A stretch of 64,000 nt of DNA from the NCBI GenBank assembly GCA_964454015.1, contig CAYVQF010000020.1, positions 19,493 through 83,492 on the forward strand, given 5' to 3'. Source of the stretch: CAYVQF01 sp964454015. Its GTDB lineage: Bacteria; Myxococcota_A; Bradymonadia; UBA4248. Each line of letters begins with the position of its first letter. Positions within the stretch are counted from its first letter, which is position 1. Made by a program: the position numbers and the translations under genes. The notes under the pieces were generated by a model. The model saw nothing but the letters and a program-made list of their open reading frames with translations. It was not told the DNA's origin and made no database searches. Positions 34,279-43,521 of the stretch are shown in pieces.

Positions 34279-37200
34279 GACTCGTGGCTCCACGCTGGCC
34301 AGCGGCGCCGAAACTGACTTGACCCGCAGGCGAGGGGCCGCCATGGCCACCCTCACCGCCGCTTTCTTGCACGCCGGGCGACTCGAAGCTGTTGGTGGCA
34401 GCGTAATCGCCAGTGAGGTTGCGCCCGGCGATGCCCATGGACACCCCGCCACAGCCGCCGCCGCCGCCACCGCCGCCGCCGCCATTGCCACCCCGGCCGC
34501 CGTGCCCCCCAGCCCCGGCACACCACGCCGGGAAGAGGATCTCGCCGCCGCGCCCCCCTTGCCCCCCGAGGCCGCCTTGGCCGCCGCCGCCGCCATCCCC
34601 GCCGAGGCCACCAAAGCCCAAGCGCACCCGATTGCCGCTGATCACCGGCCGCGCCGCCGCCACCGTGTCGGCGACGAAGACCCCAAAAGAGCCGCCGCCA
34701 CCGCCACCAGCGCTGCCGCCGCCAGCACCGCAACCACCGCTACCACCACCGCCGCCCGAGCCCCCCAGGTCCCCAAACTTGTTGCCCTGGGTACAGCTCG
34801 TGTGGACGTTGTTGTTGGTCACCCCACCGCCAGCGCCACCACCGCCGCCACCGCGTCCATGGGCCCCACTCGCGCCCGCAACAGCGCGCTCCGCTGCCCA
34901 GCGGCCGCCGCTCACGCGGCCCAGGCCATTGGTGCAGCCCACGCCGCCATTGCCTGGCGTGCCCTCGGTACCGGAGCGCGCATCGCCGCCATTGCTCGAG
35001 ACGGTCCCGCTCGAACCAACGGTGCAGTCGTACTTGCAGTAGGCGCCCTGGCTGGGATCGCTGTGCTGATAGGTGTTGTTGATGCCGCCGACGCCATCGA
35101 TGGGCGACCCTTGGTAATCCTGCACCCCCATCCCGGGCTCACGCGCCGTCGCGCCAGGGCGGCCATCGGCCACAGGGCAAGCGGCGTTGCGCCCGGCCGC
35201 GCCGCCGGCCCGCGTCTGGCCCGAACAGGTCGCGCTGGAACACTCCCACGAGGCCAGCCCCGCCGCCGCCGCGCCCCCTGGCGTCCCCGAAGGCCCAGGC
35301 TGGCCGTTGGCGCCATCCCCGCCTCGGCCGCCGATGATCAGGTTGTTCACCACCTCGATCTGAGTCGAGGCCAAGGCAATGTAGACCGCGTAGGAGCTCG
35401 GCGCCGCCTCTTCCGACGCGCTGTCGTAGTTGACGTCATAGCCCTGGATCATGAAGCCCGCGATCACCGTCCGCTGATCCACGGCGCCGATATGGACCGT
35501 CCCGGGCTGATGGCCGCTCTGGCCGTGCTGGGGCTCCTGCCCTTGAATCCACGTCGGGTGCAAGACGATGTCGCGCTGGCTGAAATCCAGATTATAGCCG
35601 CCGTAGAGCTTGACCCCTGCGCGCAGATTCACGTTCTCGTAGTAGGTACCTGCGGCGACCAAAATCGCCACATGACGGCTGGCATCGAAGGCGCGAACCG
35701 CCTGCCCAATCGTCCCGAAAGGTGCGTCCCGCGTCCCCTGGGTCCCGCTCGCCCCAGCTCGGACGAAGAGGGAGCGGCTGGCGTCGCCGTCGATGCCGTC
35801 ACAGTTCCCGTCCACATAGACCGCGCCCGCCGCCGGATAGCTCGGGAAGGTGTCGGGTTCGTCGGCGCCACCGTGCACCGCCCGACCACACTCACAGCCA
35901 TCGGCCTCGACCCCGTTGGTATCGTGGAACTGAAAGGTCACCCCACAGGTGCCCGCGACACAGCGGTGCGCCCGCCCGAAACGCGAGGTGCACTGGGCGT
36001 CACCGGTGCACGCCACCGCACAGGTGCCGCCTGGACAGTCGTCGACCACACAGTAATGGGTCTGCCGGTCGCAGCTACGCCCTGGCGCGCAGTCTTGGTC
36101 GACCCGACAGGGACCCTCGGCCGGCCACACCTCCAAGGTACAGCCGACGAACTCGCAGCCAAAACCTTGGTCTCCCTCGACACAGGCCCCAATGGCGTGC
36201 TGTATCTCTGGATTGAAGCGCGCCGGACAATTCACGTTACACGCCCCACAGTGCTCATCCGTGTGGTAGCGACCGCGCTCGTCGCGGAAGCCCTCGTCGA
36301 TCTGGCCATCGCAGTTGTTGTCGCGATAGTCGCAAACCTCCACCACCAAGGAAGACTGCTCGCACATGCTCCAGCCATAGAGGGTCTCACCCAGGGCACG
36401 ACAGGTCTGCTCACCCTGGCAGATGTCCTCGGCGCTGAAGAGCAGGCAGCTCCGGGTCGTGCCCGCACGCTCGCGCGAACAGGTGCAGGAACCTCCCTTG
36501 GGCATGCACCACTGGCCCCCATCGACCCACTGGCAGCTATAGGCCTCGGGGCAGCAACTCTGCACGCCCACCTCACCACTACACCCAGCGTAAGGCGCAT
36601 TCGGCGCACAGCTCTGCACACAGTGCATCCCCGGCTCGTTGCCAAAGCTCATACAGCGATCCGAGAAAACGCGGCAGTCGCCGTCGTTGGTGCAGGGCTG
36701 ACACGCCGGCGAAATCAACGGTGCACAGATCAGGGGCGCGTCAAAGGGGTAGGGGTAATGCCCTGGGGCACACAGCTTGGGCACGCAGGTCGGCGTGTCG
36801 TCGCGCAGCTCGCAGTGCGCCGCCCCCCACACCACCTCCCCCGCATCGTCCCGCAACAAATCCGGCAACAACTGCAAACAATTCACGCCGCAGGCACCAC
36901 AATGTTCGGGATGCACGTAGCGCCCCTCTTCGTCGACGAAGGGCTCATCGATCAAGCCATCACAGTTGTCATCTTGGCCATTGCAGGTCTCGTATTTGGG
37001 ATCCGTCGCGTCACAGCGCCAGCCCCAAGCGCCGCCCTCGTCCTCGGCACAGAGCCACTCGCCCGCACAGCCACCGACGAAACAGCGCGGAAAGTCAGCG
37101 GGGTTGTCGATCCCTTCCTTGTCTACGCTCGGATCATTGGCGTCGATCAAGCCATCACAATCGTCATCGACGCCGCTACAAACCTCTGGCTGGGCGTCCC

Positions 37201-37924
37201 GCCCCACGCACTCACCCCACGCCGCCGCCGCACCGATGACCTCACAGGTCTCGATCCCAGGGCAGCGCCCGTGTTCGTTCGTACGCAGGCATTGACGCTG
37301 CAAACCCGCGTTGGCCACCTGACACTCGCAGGTGCCCGCTGGCGGCACACACTGGCGGCTCTGGCGTCCATTCGCCAAGGTCACGTCGGCACACACATAG
37401 CCCATGGGGCACGGCTCGCGCACGCACTCGAGGCCACAGACCCGCTCCCCGTCCAAGTCGAGGCACGCGTCACCCGCGGCATTGCAGTGCCCATCCACGG
37501 AACACTGTTGGCAAAGCCGCGGCGCAATGGCCTGCACGCACACCGCCTGCGTGGTGACCTGCCCCCCCGGGACATCCAGGCTCTTGCACTCCCAGCCTGC
37601 GTCACAGGGCAAGGCCTCACAGCGCCGGGTACACACGCTGCCGTTGCCAGGCCCGGCGGGCAAACACACCCCGCTGATACAATCGCTCGAACGCAGACAG
37701 GCCTGGCCAAAGCGCTTGGTCGCCAGAAACCACGGCTCATCCTCGACGGCGTGGCACACCCCCCCTTCGCAATAATGCCCCTCCCCACAGTGGGCCGCCT
37801 CAGCACACGCGCATTCACCGCGCTCGTAACAATCGATGTCACAGCCCGGCACGAGCGCCAGAAGCGACGAAAAAAGAACGGCCCAGAGACGACTCTGCCG
37901 CACTCGCTGTTGAAGCCACGCCAT
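34262..37924 (-). CDS. large Cys-rich and Gly-rich lipoprotein with MopE-type motifs and beta-helix-like domain (paralogue A)
   Basis: A 1220-residue protein starting MAWLQQRVRQSRLWAVLFSS with lipobox VPGC. This ATG was preferred because the leader peptide then starts the protein. The domain order matches the next gene: Cys-rich modules, three MopE-like motifs (CSGVDDDCDGLIDAN, CNGQDDNCDGLIDEP, CDYRDNNCDGQIDEG), then SLFVRAGASGTQGTR, ILVAAGTYYENV and VKLYGGYNLDF, then a Gly-rich tail. Unlike paralogue B it stops soon after GAAGQRG and lacks the final Cys-rich tail. Its last 17 bases overlap the start of paralogue B, implying coupled translation. A clear tandem duplication. Function unknown beyond a probable surface location. 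Confidence 0.85.
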   Translation of the reverse strand: MAWLQQRVRQSRLWAVLFSSLLALVPGCDIDCYERGECACAEAAHCGEGHYCEGGVCHAVEDEPWFLATKRFGQACLRSSDCISGVCLPAGPGNGSVCTRRCEALPCDAGWECKSLDVPGGQVTTQAVCVQAIAPRLCQQCSVDGHCNAAGDACLDLDGERVCGLECVREPCPMGYVCADVTLANGRQSRQCVPPAGTCECQVANAGLQRQCLRTNEHGRCPGIETCEVIGAAAAWGECVGRDAQPEVCSGVDDDCDGLIDANDPSVDKEGIDNPADFPRCFVGGCAGEWLCAEDEGGAWGWRCDATDPKYETCNGQDDNCDGLIDEPFVDEEGRYVHPEHCGACGVNCLQLLPDLLRDDAGEVVWGAAHCELRDDTPTCVPKLCAPGHYPYPFDAPLICAPLISPACQPCTNDGDCRVFSDRCMSFGNEPGMHCVQSCAPNAPYAGCSGEVGVQSCCPEAYSCQWVDGGQWCMPKGGSCTCSRERAGTTRSCLLFSAEDICQGEQTCRALGETLYGWSMCEQSSLVVEVCDYRDNNCDGQIDEGFRDERGRYHTDEHCGACNVNCPARFNPEIQHAIGACVEGDQGFGCEFVGCTLEVWPAEGPCRVDQDCAPGRSCDRQTHYCVVDDCPGGTCAVACTGDAQCTSRFGRAHRCVAGTCGVTFQFHDTNGVEADGCECGRAVHGGADEPDTFPSYPAAGAVYVDGNCDGIDGDASRSLFVRAGASGTQGTRDAPFGTIGQAVRAFDASRHVAILVAAGTYYENVNLRAGVKLYGGYNLDFSQRDIVLHPTWIQGQEPQHGQSGHQPGTVHIGAVDQRTVIAGFMIQGYDVNYDSASEEAAPSSYAVYIALASTQIEVVNNLIIGGRGGDGANGQPGPSGTPGGAAAAGLASWECSSATCSGQTRAGGAAGRNAACPVADGRPGATAREPGMGVQDYQGSPIDGVGGINNTYQHSDPSQGAYCKYDCTVGSSGTVSSNGGDARSGTEGTPGNGGVGCTNGLGRVSGGRWAAERAVAGASGAHGRGGGGGGAGGGVTNNNVHTSCTQGNKFGDLGGSGGGGGSGGCGAGGGSAGGGGGGSFGVFVADTVAAARPVISGNRVRLGFGGLGGDGGGGGQGGLGGQGGRGGEILFPAWCAGAGGHGGRGGNGGGGGGGGGGCGGVSMGIAGRNLTGDYAATNSFESPGVQESGGEGGHGGPSPAGQVSFGAAGQRGATSHVHVF

Positions 37925-38045
37925 CACTGTGTGCCCCAAAACACAGACGCACCATGCGCGCCTGCACCCTTGCGCATCCCTACGCCATCCAACCACACCC
38001 CGACACCGCACGACATGCGCCTCCTCGCCTGAGCGTTAAGAAACT

Positions 38046-38074
38046 AACCTAGCGCCACGGCGAGGGCGCGTCCA
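38046..38074 (-). promoter_or_regulatory. candidate promoter of the paralogue A-B operon
   Basis: On the minus strand, TGGACG (complement of 38069-38074) and TAGGTT (complement of 38046-38051) are 17 bases apart. They lie about 120 bases before the paralogue A ATG and are divergent to the promoter at 38117. Confidence 0.4.
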
Positions 38075-38116
38075 GAGCAAACGCCATGCCTAGGGCTAGG
38101 CTAGGCCTCTTCACCT

Positions 38117-38145
38117 TTGACCCCCATGGCAACCTCTCCTAAGCT
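38117..38145 (+). promoter_or_regulatory. candidate sigma70-like promoter of the 38200 lipoprotein
   Basis: TTGACC (38117-38122) and TAAGCT (38140-38145) are 17 bases apart, with the -10 box 54 bases before the ATG. This is among the best matches in the window. Confidence 0.6.
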
Positions 38146-38199
38146 GTGACGGGTATCGTGTCCGCGCCTCGGCCCCCACAATCGCCCACGGAGAGCCTC

Positions 38200-39585
38200 A
38201 TGCAGCATGCCCCCACGTGGCCTCACACTTTGGCGCGATGCGCCGCACTCTTCGCCGTCGTCGCGGTCATTGCCTGTGACGACCCCGTCTCTTCACCCCC
38301 GGAAGACACCCCTGATCTGCCCCCAACCGATCTCTCGCAGGAGCTCGACCCCGTCGACACCCAAGATGGGGATGACCTCGACCCGACGGATACGCCACCA
38401 GAAGACGCCGACGCGCCGGAGCTCCCCCTCGATCCCTGCGCGCCTGAGGCCCTCGCCCGGACGCCCTTCGCCCTCTTCCCCGATCTGCCCGCCACCCAGA
38501 TCCACCTCAGCCTCGCCCCAGACGGCGAAGGGCGCGGCTTCTGGGTTGCCTTCAGCCTGCCCCAGAACAGCGGCAACTTCTCCGTGCACGTGGCCCATCT
38601 CGGCTGTGACGGCGCCTACCGCGTCGCCCCCGTCCAGGTCAGCCCAGGCCTCGCCAATGAGCTGGACCCAGCCATCCTCGTCGCGCCTGAGTGGGTCATG
38701 GTTGCCTGGCAAGTCGACGACGGCCAGCAACCCCACAACCTCTCGATTCACTACCGCTTTCTCCTCCCCGATGGCACCGTCGAAGGCGAGCAATCCACGC
38801 GTCTCGTGCTCACCCAGGCCGGCGAGGCCTTCCAGGCCTCGGCGTGGATGCCCCAGCTCGTCATGGCGCCGAGCGGCGATCCGCGCCTGATCGGCGTCCT
38901 CGCCGACCCCACCCTGGCCCGCTTCCAGGTCTTTCACCAAGCCTTCAACGGGCGCGTCCCCGAAGGCGACACCTTGCTCGTGGCGCCAGAGGCGGAGACC
39001 TCCCAGTTCTATCCCGCAGCCTCTTACTCAGGCGAAGGCCAACTCTATGTCGCCTTCGATCGCGCCCCCGACACCGGCGCCGACGATGTGGCCATCACCC
39101 GCTTCAACGCCGCTGGCGTCCTGGACTTCGACCCGCCTTACCTGGCCTTCCCCGAATGGCTGAGCCGCAGCCCGAGTCTGCACAGTGGTTCAGGCGTCAC
39201 CCTGTTGGCCACGGGGGGCAAGCGAGGTAGCTTGGAGCGCGTCCTGCTCCGTCACGCCCACAGGGATCCGAGCCAGGCCTCCCCCCTCTTGCTCGGCAAC
39301 AGCGGCCAGAAGGCCTACGCCCCCGCCGTCGTGGTGAGTGAAGCCGAGAGGGCCGCCGTCCTGTGGTACGAACCCATCGTCGGCCAGCAGCACAACCTGT
39401 GGTGGCAGGCCATCCGCATCGAGGGCGAGGAGGTGGCCATGCACGGCGCGCCGCGCCAGCTCAACCTCGACCCCGTCGCCCCCTACCCGCCCGCGCTGAT
39501 CCATTTCGGCGATGGCATCTACCTGGCGGCCTGGTCTCAGGGGACTAGCCCCGGTTTTCGCGCCTTCGCCCGTTTCGTACCCTGA
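38200..39585 (+). CDS. putative lipoprotein with acidic linker and beta-rich domain
   Basis: A 461-residue protein. The ATG at 38200 has GGAGAG just upstream and gives the leader MQHAPTWPHTLARCAALFAV with lipobox VIAC; an in-frame ATG at 38146 lacks both. A Pro/Asp/Glu/Thr linker of about 50 residues precedes a globular part (about 85-461). That part has repeated strands such as LAPDGEGRGFWVAFSLP, LVAPEWVMVAWQVDD, YSGEGQLYVAFDRA and HFGDGIYLAAWSQG, suggesting a beta-propeller-like fold of about six blades. No catalytic motif is recognised. Its last 41 bases overlap, tail to tail, the 3' end of the M23 peptidase gene. Confidence 0.8.
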   Translation: MQHAPTWPHTLARCAALFAVVAVIACDDPVSSPPEDTPDLPPTDLSQELDPVDTQDGDDLDPTDTPPEDADAPELPLDPCAPEALARTPFALFPDLPATQIHLSLAPDGEGRGFWVAFSLPQNSGNFSVHVAHLGCDGAYRVAPVQVSPGLANELDPAILVAPEWVMVAWQVDDGQQPHNLSIHYRFLLPDGTVEGEQSTRLVLTQAGEAFQASAWMPQLVMAPSGDPRLIGVLADPTLARFQVFHQAFNGRVPEGDTLLVAPEAETSQFYPAASYSGEGQLYVAFDRAPDTGADDVAITRFNAAGVLDFDPPYLAFPEWLSRSPSLHSGSGVTLLATGGKRGSLERVLLRHAHRDPSQASPLLLGNSGQKAYAPAVVVSEAERAAVLWYEPIVGQQHNLWWQAIRIEGEEVAMHGAPRQLNLDPVAPYPPALIHFGDGIYLAAWSQGTSPGFRAFARFVP

Positions 39586-40957
39586 GGGACAGGCCCAGCA
39601 GGGCCAACAGCGCCAGCAGCAGCGTCGGGACGCGTTGGCTGGCACGGGGCTGGGCGGCGATACGGCACCCACAGACCCCGGGCGCATCACTGCCGCGCGG
39701 CTCGCCCCCCTCCACCGCCGCCTCTCCCTGCCCTGGCGCCGTATCGCGCAGATCGTCGGAGGTGGTATCAGTAAAGAGATCCTCCGGTTGAGCTGGATCG
39801 GGCTCAGCCGTCCAGTTCTCGATGAGCTCCAAGACCTCTACCGGGTCAGCCTCCAGGTGCGAGGCCGCGTCGCCGCCTGCGTCCGCAGTGGTGTCCAGGC
39901 CATCCTCCCCGGCCTCGGCGACGGCTTCGACGAGATCAGGCTCAGTGGCCGGGGCCCAGGTGAGACGAATCGCATCATAGGCCAACTTGCGCTTATAGGT
40001 GCTGTAGGCCTCGCCCGTGTTGTCGGGCAGGACCAGCGAGCGCCCATCGCCTGCGGCGAATTCGAAGACGCCCAAGGGCACCCAACCCTTCTGCGTGGCC
40101 TGGTTGACCGGCTGGGAGCGGACGATGCCCGCGCCCGTGTCGATCTCGTAGACCGCTTGGTGGCTATCGGCTTCGGTGTTGGGGATGAAGACTTCCACCA
40201 GATAAGGCCCCGGCTGGTCCACGTCGAAGAGCCACTGGCCCCAGGTCTCGCGCGTGGCCTTGTCCGTGGCAAAGGTGTAGTAGTGGTGGCCGTTGTGTCC
40301 CTCGGCCACGGGCCACCAATAGGAGGTGGCCTTGATGAAGCAGGCCGTGGCGGTCTCCTCGAAGACGTGGACACCGCCGCTCAGGGCGTGGTCGCACGAG
40401 GGGGGCGCCGTGCAATTGTTGCTGGTGATCATGGTGCCATATGCGGGCGTGCCGTAGTCGACGAAGGTGGCCTTGATGCTCTGACACCAGTAAGAAGTGC
40501 AGGTGTTCTGTAGTTGGAAATGGAGATGGGCGCCGCAGACATAACCCGTCAGGCCCACCTTGCCCACCTCCTGGCCGGTGTAGACCCATTCGCCCACCCT
40601 GAGGCTGGAAGAGTTGGCCAAGAGGTGCAGAAAGAGCACCTCCGTGCCGTCCTTGAAATCGATGACCACGTAGTTGCCTTGCCCCGAGTAATCAGAGCTG
40701 CAACCTCCCGTGGTGGAGTCCATCTTGATCCGCCGCACCACGCCAGGCGCCGGGGCCGAGACGCTGCCCCCCACGGGGATCCCGAAATCGAAGGCCCAGG
40801 CGCCCATCCCGGTGTGGGAGAAGGCGTTGTTGTTGCCCTGGGTGACCTTGTAAGTGACCCCACACGGCCACGGCACGAGCAAAGGCGGCGTCGCCTCCAG
40901 CGCGCCTGGAAGCGCCATAACGAAGACCACAACCAGCCAAAAACGCCACGCCCGCAT
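39545..40957 (-). CDS. secreted M23 (LytM-type) peptidase with MYXO-CTERM-like tail
   Basis: A 470-residue protein with a signal peptide (1-22). The M23 domain (about 28-150) has HTGMGAWAFDFG (His48, Asp57) and GAHLHFQ (His144, His146), giving the Zn site, plus His111. A second beta domain (about 195-350: WGQWLFDVDQPGPYLVEVFIP) resembles golvesin-type cell-wall or amidase-associated domains. An acidic linker follows, then VCGCRIAAQP, a hydrophobic stretch LLLALLALLGLSL and RNGRRRENRG. This is the MYXO-CTERM-like sorting tail, cleaved by a myxosortase. The enzyme likely cuts peptidoglycan cross-bridges. The tail-coding end overlaps the convergent gene by 41 bases. Confidence 0.9.
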   Translation of the reverse strand: MRAWRFWLVVVFVMALPGALEATPPLLVPWPCGVTYKVTQGNNNAFSHTGMGAWAFDFGIPVGGSVSAPAPGVVRRIKMDSTTGGCSSDYSGQGNYVVIDFKDGTEVLFLHLLANSSSLRVGEWVYTGQEVGKVGLTGYVCGAHLHFQLQNTCTSYWCQSIKATFVDYGTPAYGTMITSNNCTAPPSCDHALSGGVHVFEETATACFIKATSYWWPVAEGHNGHHYYTFATDKATRETWGQWLFDVDQPGPYLVEVFIPNTEADSHQAVYEIDTGAGIVRSQPVNQATQKGWVPLGVFEFAAGDGRSLVLPDNTGEAYSTYKRKLAYDAIRLTWAPATEPDLVEAVAEAGEDGLDTTADAGGDAASHLEADPVEVLELIENWTAEPDPAQPEDLFTDTTSDDLRDTAPGQGEAAVEGGEPRGSDAPGVCGCRIAAQPRASQRVPTLLLALLALLGLSLRVRNGRRRENRG

Positions 40958-41139
40958 CTATGCCTCCTCCACCGATCCCTCAAAAAAGATTAGTAGATTC
41001 AAGCACACGCCGCCACAACAAAAGGTAGCTCCGTCCCCGCGCCCAGGCCCCTTGCCCCGAACGGGGCCAGTGTTATCCTTGCCCTGCCGCAGCGACGCGG
41101 CCGCCCGCACCCTCGAACAACAACCGCAGCGACGCCTCC

Positions 41140-41592
41140 ATGCCCACACCTCCCCTGGTCAAAGACATTCACGAAGAAGCGACGCAGATGCTCGCCGTGC
41201 ACGGCAACTATGCCACCTGTGAAGACATCCTCAGCCGCGAGTTCGGCGCCATTCTCCAGCGCACCCAAGTGCTGCTGACCCTGGCCACCTTGACCCTGAC
41301 CATCACGGGCTTCTCCGGCCCCAGCATCGCCGAGTCAGGCCCCTTCTCGCGCTACACCATGGTGGTCGGGCTGGTCTTCGTCCTGGCGGCCATCCTCGTC
41401 GCCCTGGTCGGCATCTTGCGCGTGCGCTGGACCACCCAGTACGCCACGCAAGAGCCCGTGCAAGCCCTCGAGGCGATCATCGCCTACCGCAACGACAAGA
41501 CCCGCAAATTCGTCGTCGGGATGATCCTCTTGGTCATCGGCCTCTGCCTCTATGTGGCCTCCCTGACGGCCTTCCTCTTCCATCTGGGTTGA
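41140..41592 (+). CDS. hypothetical three-segment membrane protein
   Basis: A 150-residue protein beginning MPTPPLVKDIHEEATQM. After a hydrophilic, mainly acidic N-terminus there are three hydrophobic segments: about 44-62 (VLLTLATLTLTITGFSG), 73-97 (MVVGLVFVLAAILVALVGIL) and 126-147 (VVGMILLVIGLCLYVASLTAF). The loop between segments two and three is charged (QALEAIIAYRNDKTRK). The pattern of short membrane proteins with a cytosolic start recalls SLATT-like effectors, but no motif proves it. A possible promoter, TTGCCC-N16-TATCCT, lies upstream at about 41051-41078. A T6 run follows the stop closely. Confidence 0.7.
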   Translation: MPTPPLVKDIHEEATQMLAVHGNYATCEDILSREFGAILQRTQVLLTLATLTLTITGFSGPSIAESGPFSRYTMVVGLVFVLAAILVALVGILRVRWTTQYATQEPVQALEAIIAYRNDKTRKFVVGMILLVIGLCLYVASLTAFLFHLG

Positions 41593-41634
41593 AGGCGCGC
41601 CAGGGCTTTTTTGGGGGGATCCACCCCCGCCTAT

Positions 41635-43260
41635 TTAGTCGCGCAGGCCGGGGCACTTGGGCTCATCGAGCCCCGCCTCGAGCTCCTTGAAGATGCGGTC
41701 CGCCCACAGCTCGGCGTCCATCATGGACTGGAGGCGGCGCTCGTCTTCGGGGCTGCGCTGCGCCTGCTGTTGGAGTCTGGAGCGGGCGATCTGCAGATCT
41801 TCGAAGGCCACCTGGACCTTGGGCTTGAGCATGTTGAAGCTGTCGCCCATCTTCTGGGTGACGTCGCGCAGGATCACGCACTCGGCTTGGGTGATGCCCG
41901 GGGAGCGCGCGTAGTTGCCGTAGAGGCGCGTCTCGAGTTGCTTGACCAAGCGCTGGACGTTGGCCAAGTCCTGCAGCGCCGCCAGCTCGACCGCCAGGGC
42001 CACCGGGGCTTCCTGAAGCTGGAGGGCCCACTTCTCCTTGGCCTTCTGCTCGCCGCGTAGCAGGTTGTTCATGGCCACGTCGACCTCACGCGCCTCGGCA
42101 AACCAACCGAAGAGGTCGAGGAGATAGCGGCCCTCGGTCTCGTTCAACATGCTGCCATCCTGCAGGTCGAGGATGATGCCGCGGGCCAACTTGGTCACGT
42201 CTGCCGGCGCTTTGCCGCGCTCGACCTCGCGTCCGATCTTGGTCAAGGCCACGGGCAACGGCGCCGGGTAGCGACTCTGACGCACGACCTTGAAGACCAA
42301 GTAGGGGCTCTCGATGTACTCCGCCTTGGAGTCTTTCCAGTAGAGGCGGCCCGAGTCGAAGACCAGCTTCTCACTCATCATCAAGGCGCCGGCGCGGCCC
42401 GTGGGCTCGCCCGTCAGCGGATCGGGCGTCCCCATTTTCTTCTCGGCGGCGCTGGTGAAGCCCACGATGACGAAGTCACCACCCATGAAGAGGTTCTGGG
42501 GATCGGCCACGCCGCTCACCGCCTCGATGGGGACGAAGTCGGTCTGGAACTCGAAGACATAGTCGGGCTTGGCGGCATAGTCGAGGATGTAGTTCGCCAC
42601 GGTGAAGCCGATGTCCACCAGCTTGGACTGCCACTTGTTCAGCTCGATCTCGGCCAACCCCCACTCGGACAGGTTGTTGAGCTGCTCCTGGCCCCACTTG
42701 AGCAGCGTCCGCGCCAGCTCGACGTCGTTGAGCTGGCCGATGATGAAGCGCAGGCCCACGTTCTTCTTACCCATCCTAAAGGGCGGGGTGATGAAAGCCG
42801 AGTCCACCGTGAGGTGGCCGTTGCGGAAAACGGGGTTGATGGAGAGCACGTGCTTATAGGCGCACTTCACGCTCGAGTCGTGGGAGGAGCGCTCGCGCTG
42901 GTGAATGTCGAAACCGATATCCGAGACGTCGAGCTCTTTGCACTGCACGTTGGCCGGCAAGATCCCTTCGATCTGCGAGACGATGGTCAAGTTGCCCACG
43001 TCGCGGCCCAGGGCCTCACCGATATAAATGGTCTCCAGCTTGATCTGAAAGTAGTCGTCACCCGTAATGGCTTCACGGGGGCGTGGCTCGGGGCGCACAT
43101 CGCGGGTACCCAGTTTTCCGTCGACCGAGCGCATGGTGTAGAAATCGCGGATGCCGACGCCATCGCGAACCACCGTCCCGCTGCCTGGGCTGGGATTACA
43201 GGCGGGTACCACCACCAAAAAAACGAGGAGACACGACAACAGGGGTACTTCTTTTCTCAC
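41635..43260 (-). CDS. large putative lipoprotein of unknown function
   Basis: A 541-residue protein with leader MRKEVPLLSCLLVFLVVVPAC (lipobox VPAC, Cys21). The mature part has a beta-rich first half (DYFQIKLETIYIGEALGRDV, YVFEFQTDFVPIEAVSG, DFVIVGFTSAAEKK) and a helical second half with likely coiled coil (about 400-520: LAALQDLANVQRLVKQLETRL, LQIARSRLQQQAQRSPEDER). The Cys-poor, acidic/basic mixture differs from the Cys-rich lipoproteins nearby. No family is recognised. It stands alone, convergent to the 41140 gene and divergent from the PAS protein. Confidence 0.75.
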   Translation of the reverse strand: MRKEVPLLSCLLVFLVVVPACNPSPGSGTVVRDGVGIRDFYTMRSVDGKLGTRDVRPEPRPREAITGDDYFQIKLETIYIGEALGRDVGNLTIVSQIEGILPANVQCKELDVSDIGFDIHQRERSSHDSSVKCAYKHVLSINPVFRNGHLTVDSAFITPPFRMGKKNVGLRFIIGQLNDVELARTLLKWGQEQLNNLSEWGLAEIELNKWQSKLVDIGFTVANYILDYAAKPDYVFEFQTDFVPIEAVSGVADPQNLFMGGDFVIVGFTSAAEKKMGTPDPLTGEPTGRAGALMMSEKLVFDSGRLYWKDSKAEYIESPYLVFKVVRQSRYPAPLPVALTKIGREVERGKAPADVTKLARGIILDLQDGSMLNETEGRYLLDLFGWFAEAREVDVAMNNLLRGEQKAKEKWALQLQEAPVALAVELAALQDLANVQRLVKQLETRLYGNYARSPGITQAECVILRDVTQKMGDSFNMLKPKVQVAFEDLQIARSRLQQQAQRSPEDERRLQSMMDAELWADRIFKELEAGLDEPKCPGLRD

Positions 43261-43521
43261 GGCTCACCTCTCATGGAACGGTTCAAGCCCCCGGGGGGCG
43301 CTGCGGGGCGTAGTGACGTCAACAACCCAAAACAATTCATCACGCCAAGCTCACTCTAGGCATCACAACGCTACTGCCTCGCGAACCTTACATCAAACAC
43401 GGCGACCTTGGCGATAGCGCTGCGAGCTTGGCTGAGTTCGCAACCTCTCGACCGCGCAGACGTCGCCATGGAGACGTTCTTGTAGTAGACTCGAGAGCGA
43501 AGCAGACAGACGAGGGAGCTC

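Noticed and set aside
30904..34614. Start of paralogue B at 34614
   Set aside because: The added residues would be Ala/Gly-rich sequence read from the overlapping Gly-rich end of paralogue A; the leader peptide begins at 34278.
34097..38032. A very long open frame on the plus strand opposite the tandem lipoprotein genes
   Set aside because: It is a shadow of the high-GC minus-strand genes; its translation is Ala/Arg/Thr-rich with no domain, leader or ribosome site.
41140..41592. SLATT-type or CBASS/Pycsar membrane effector
   Set aside because: The length and three membrane segments are suggestive, but no partner cyclase, sensor or defence gene is adjacent.
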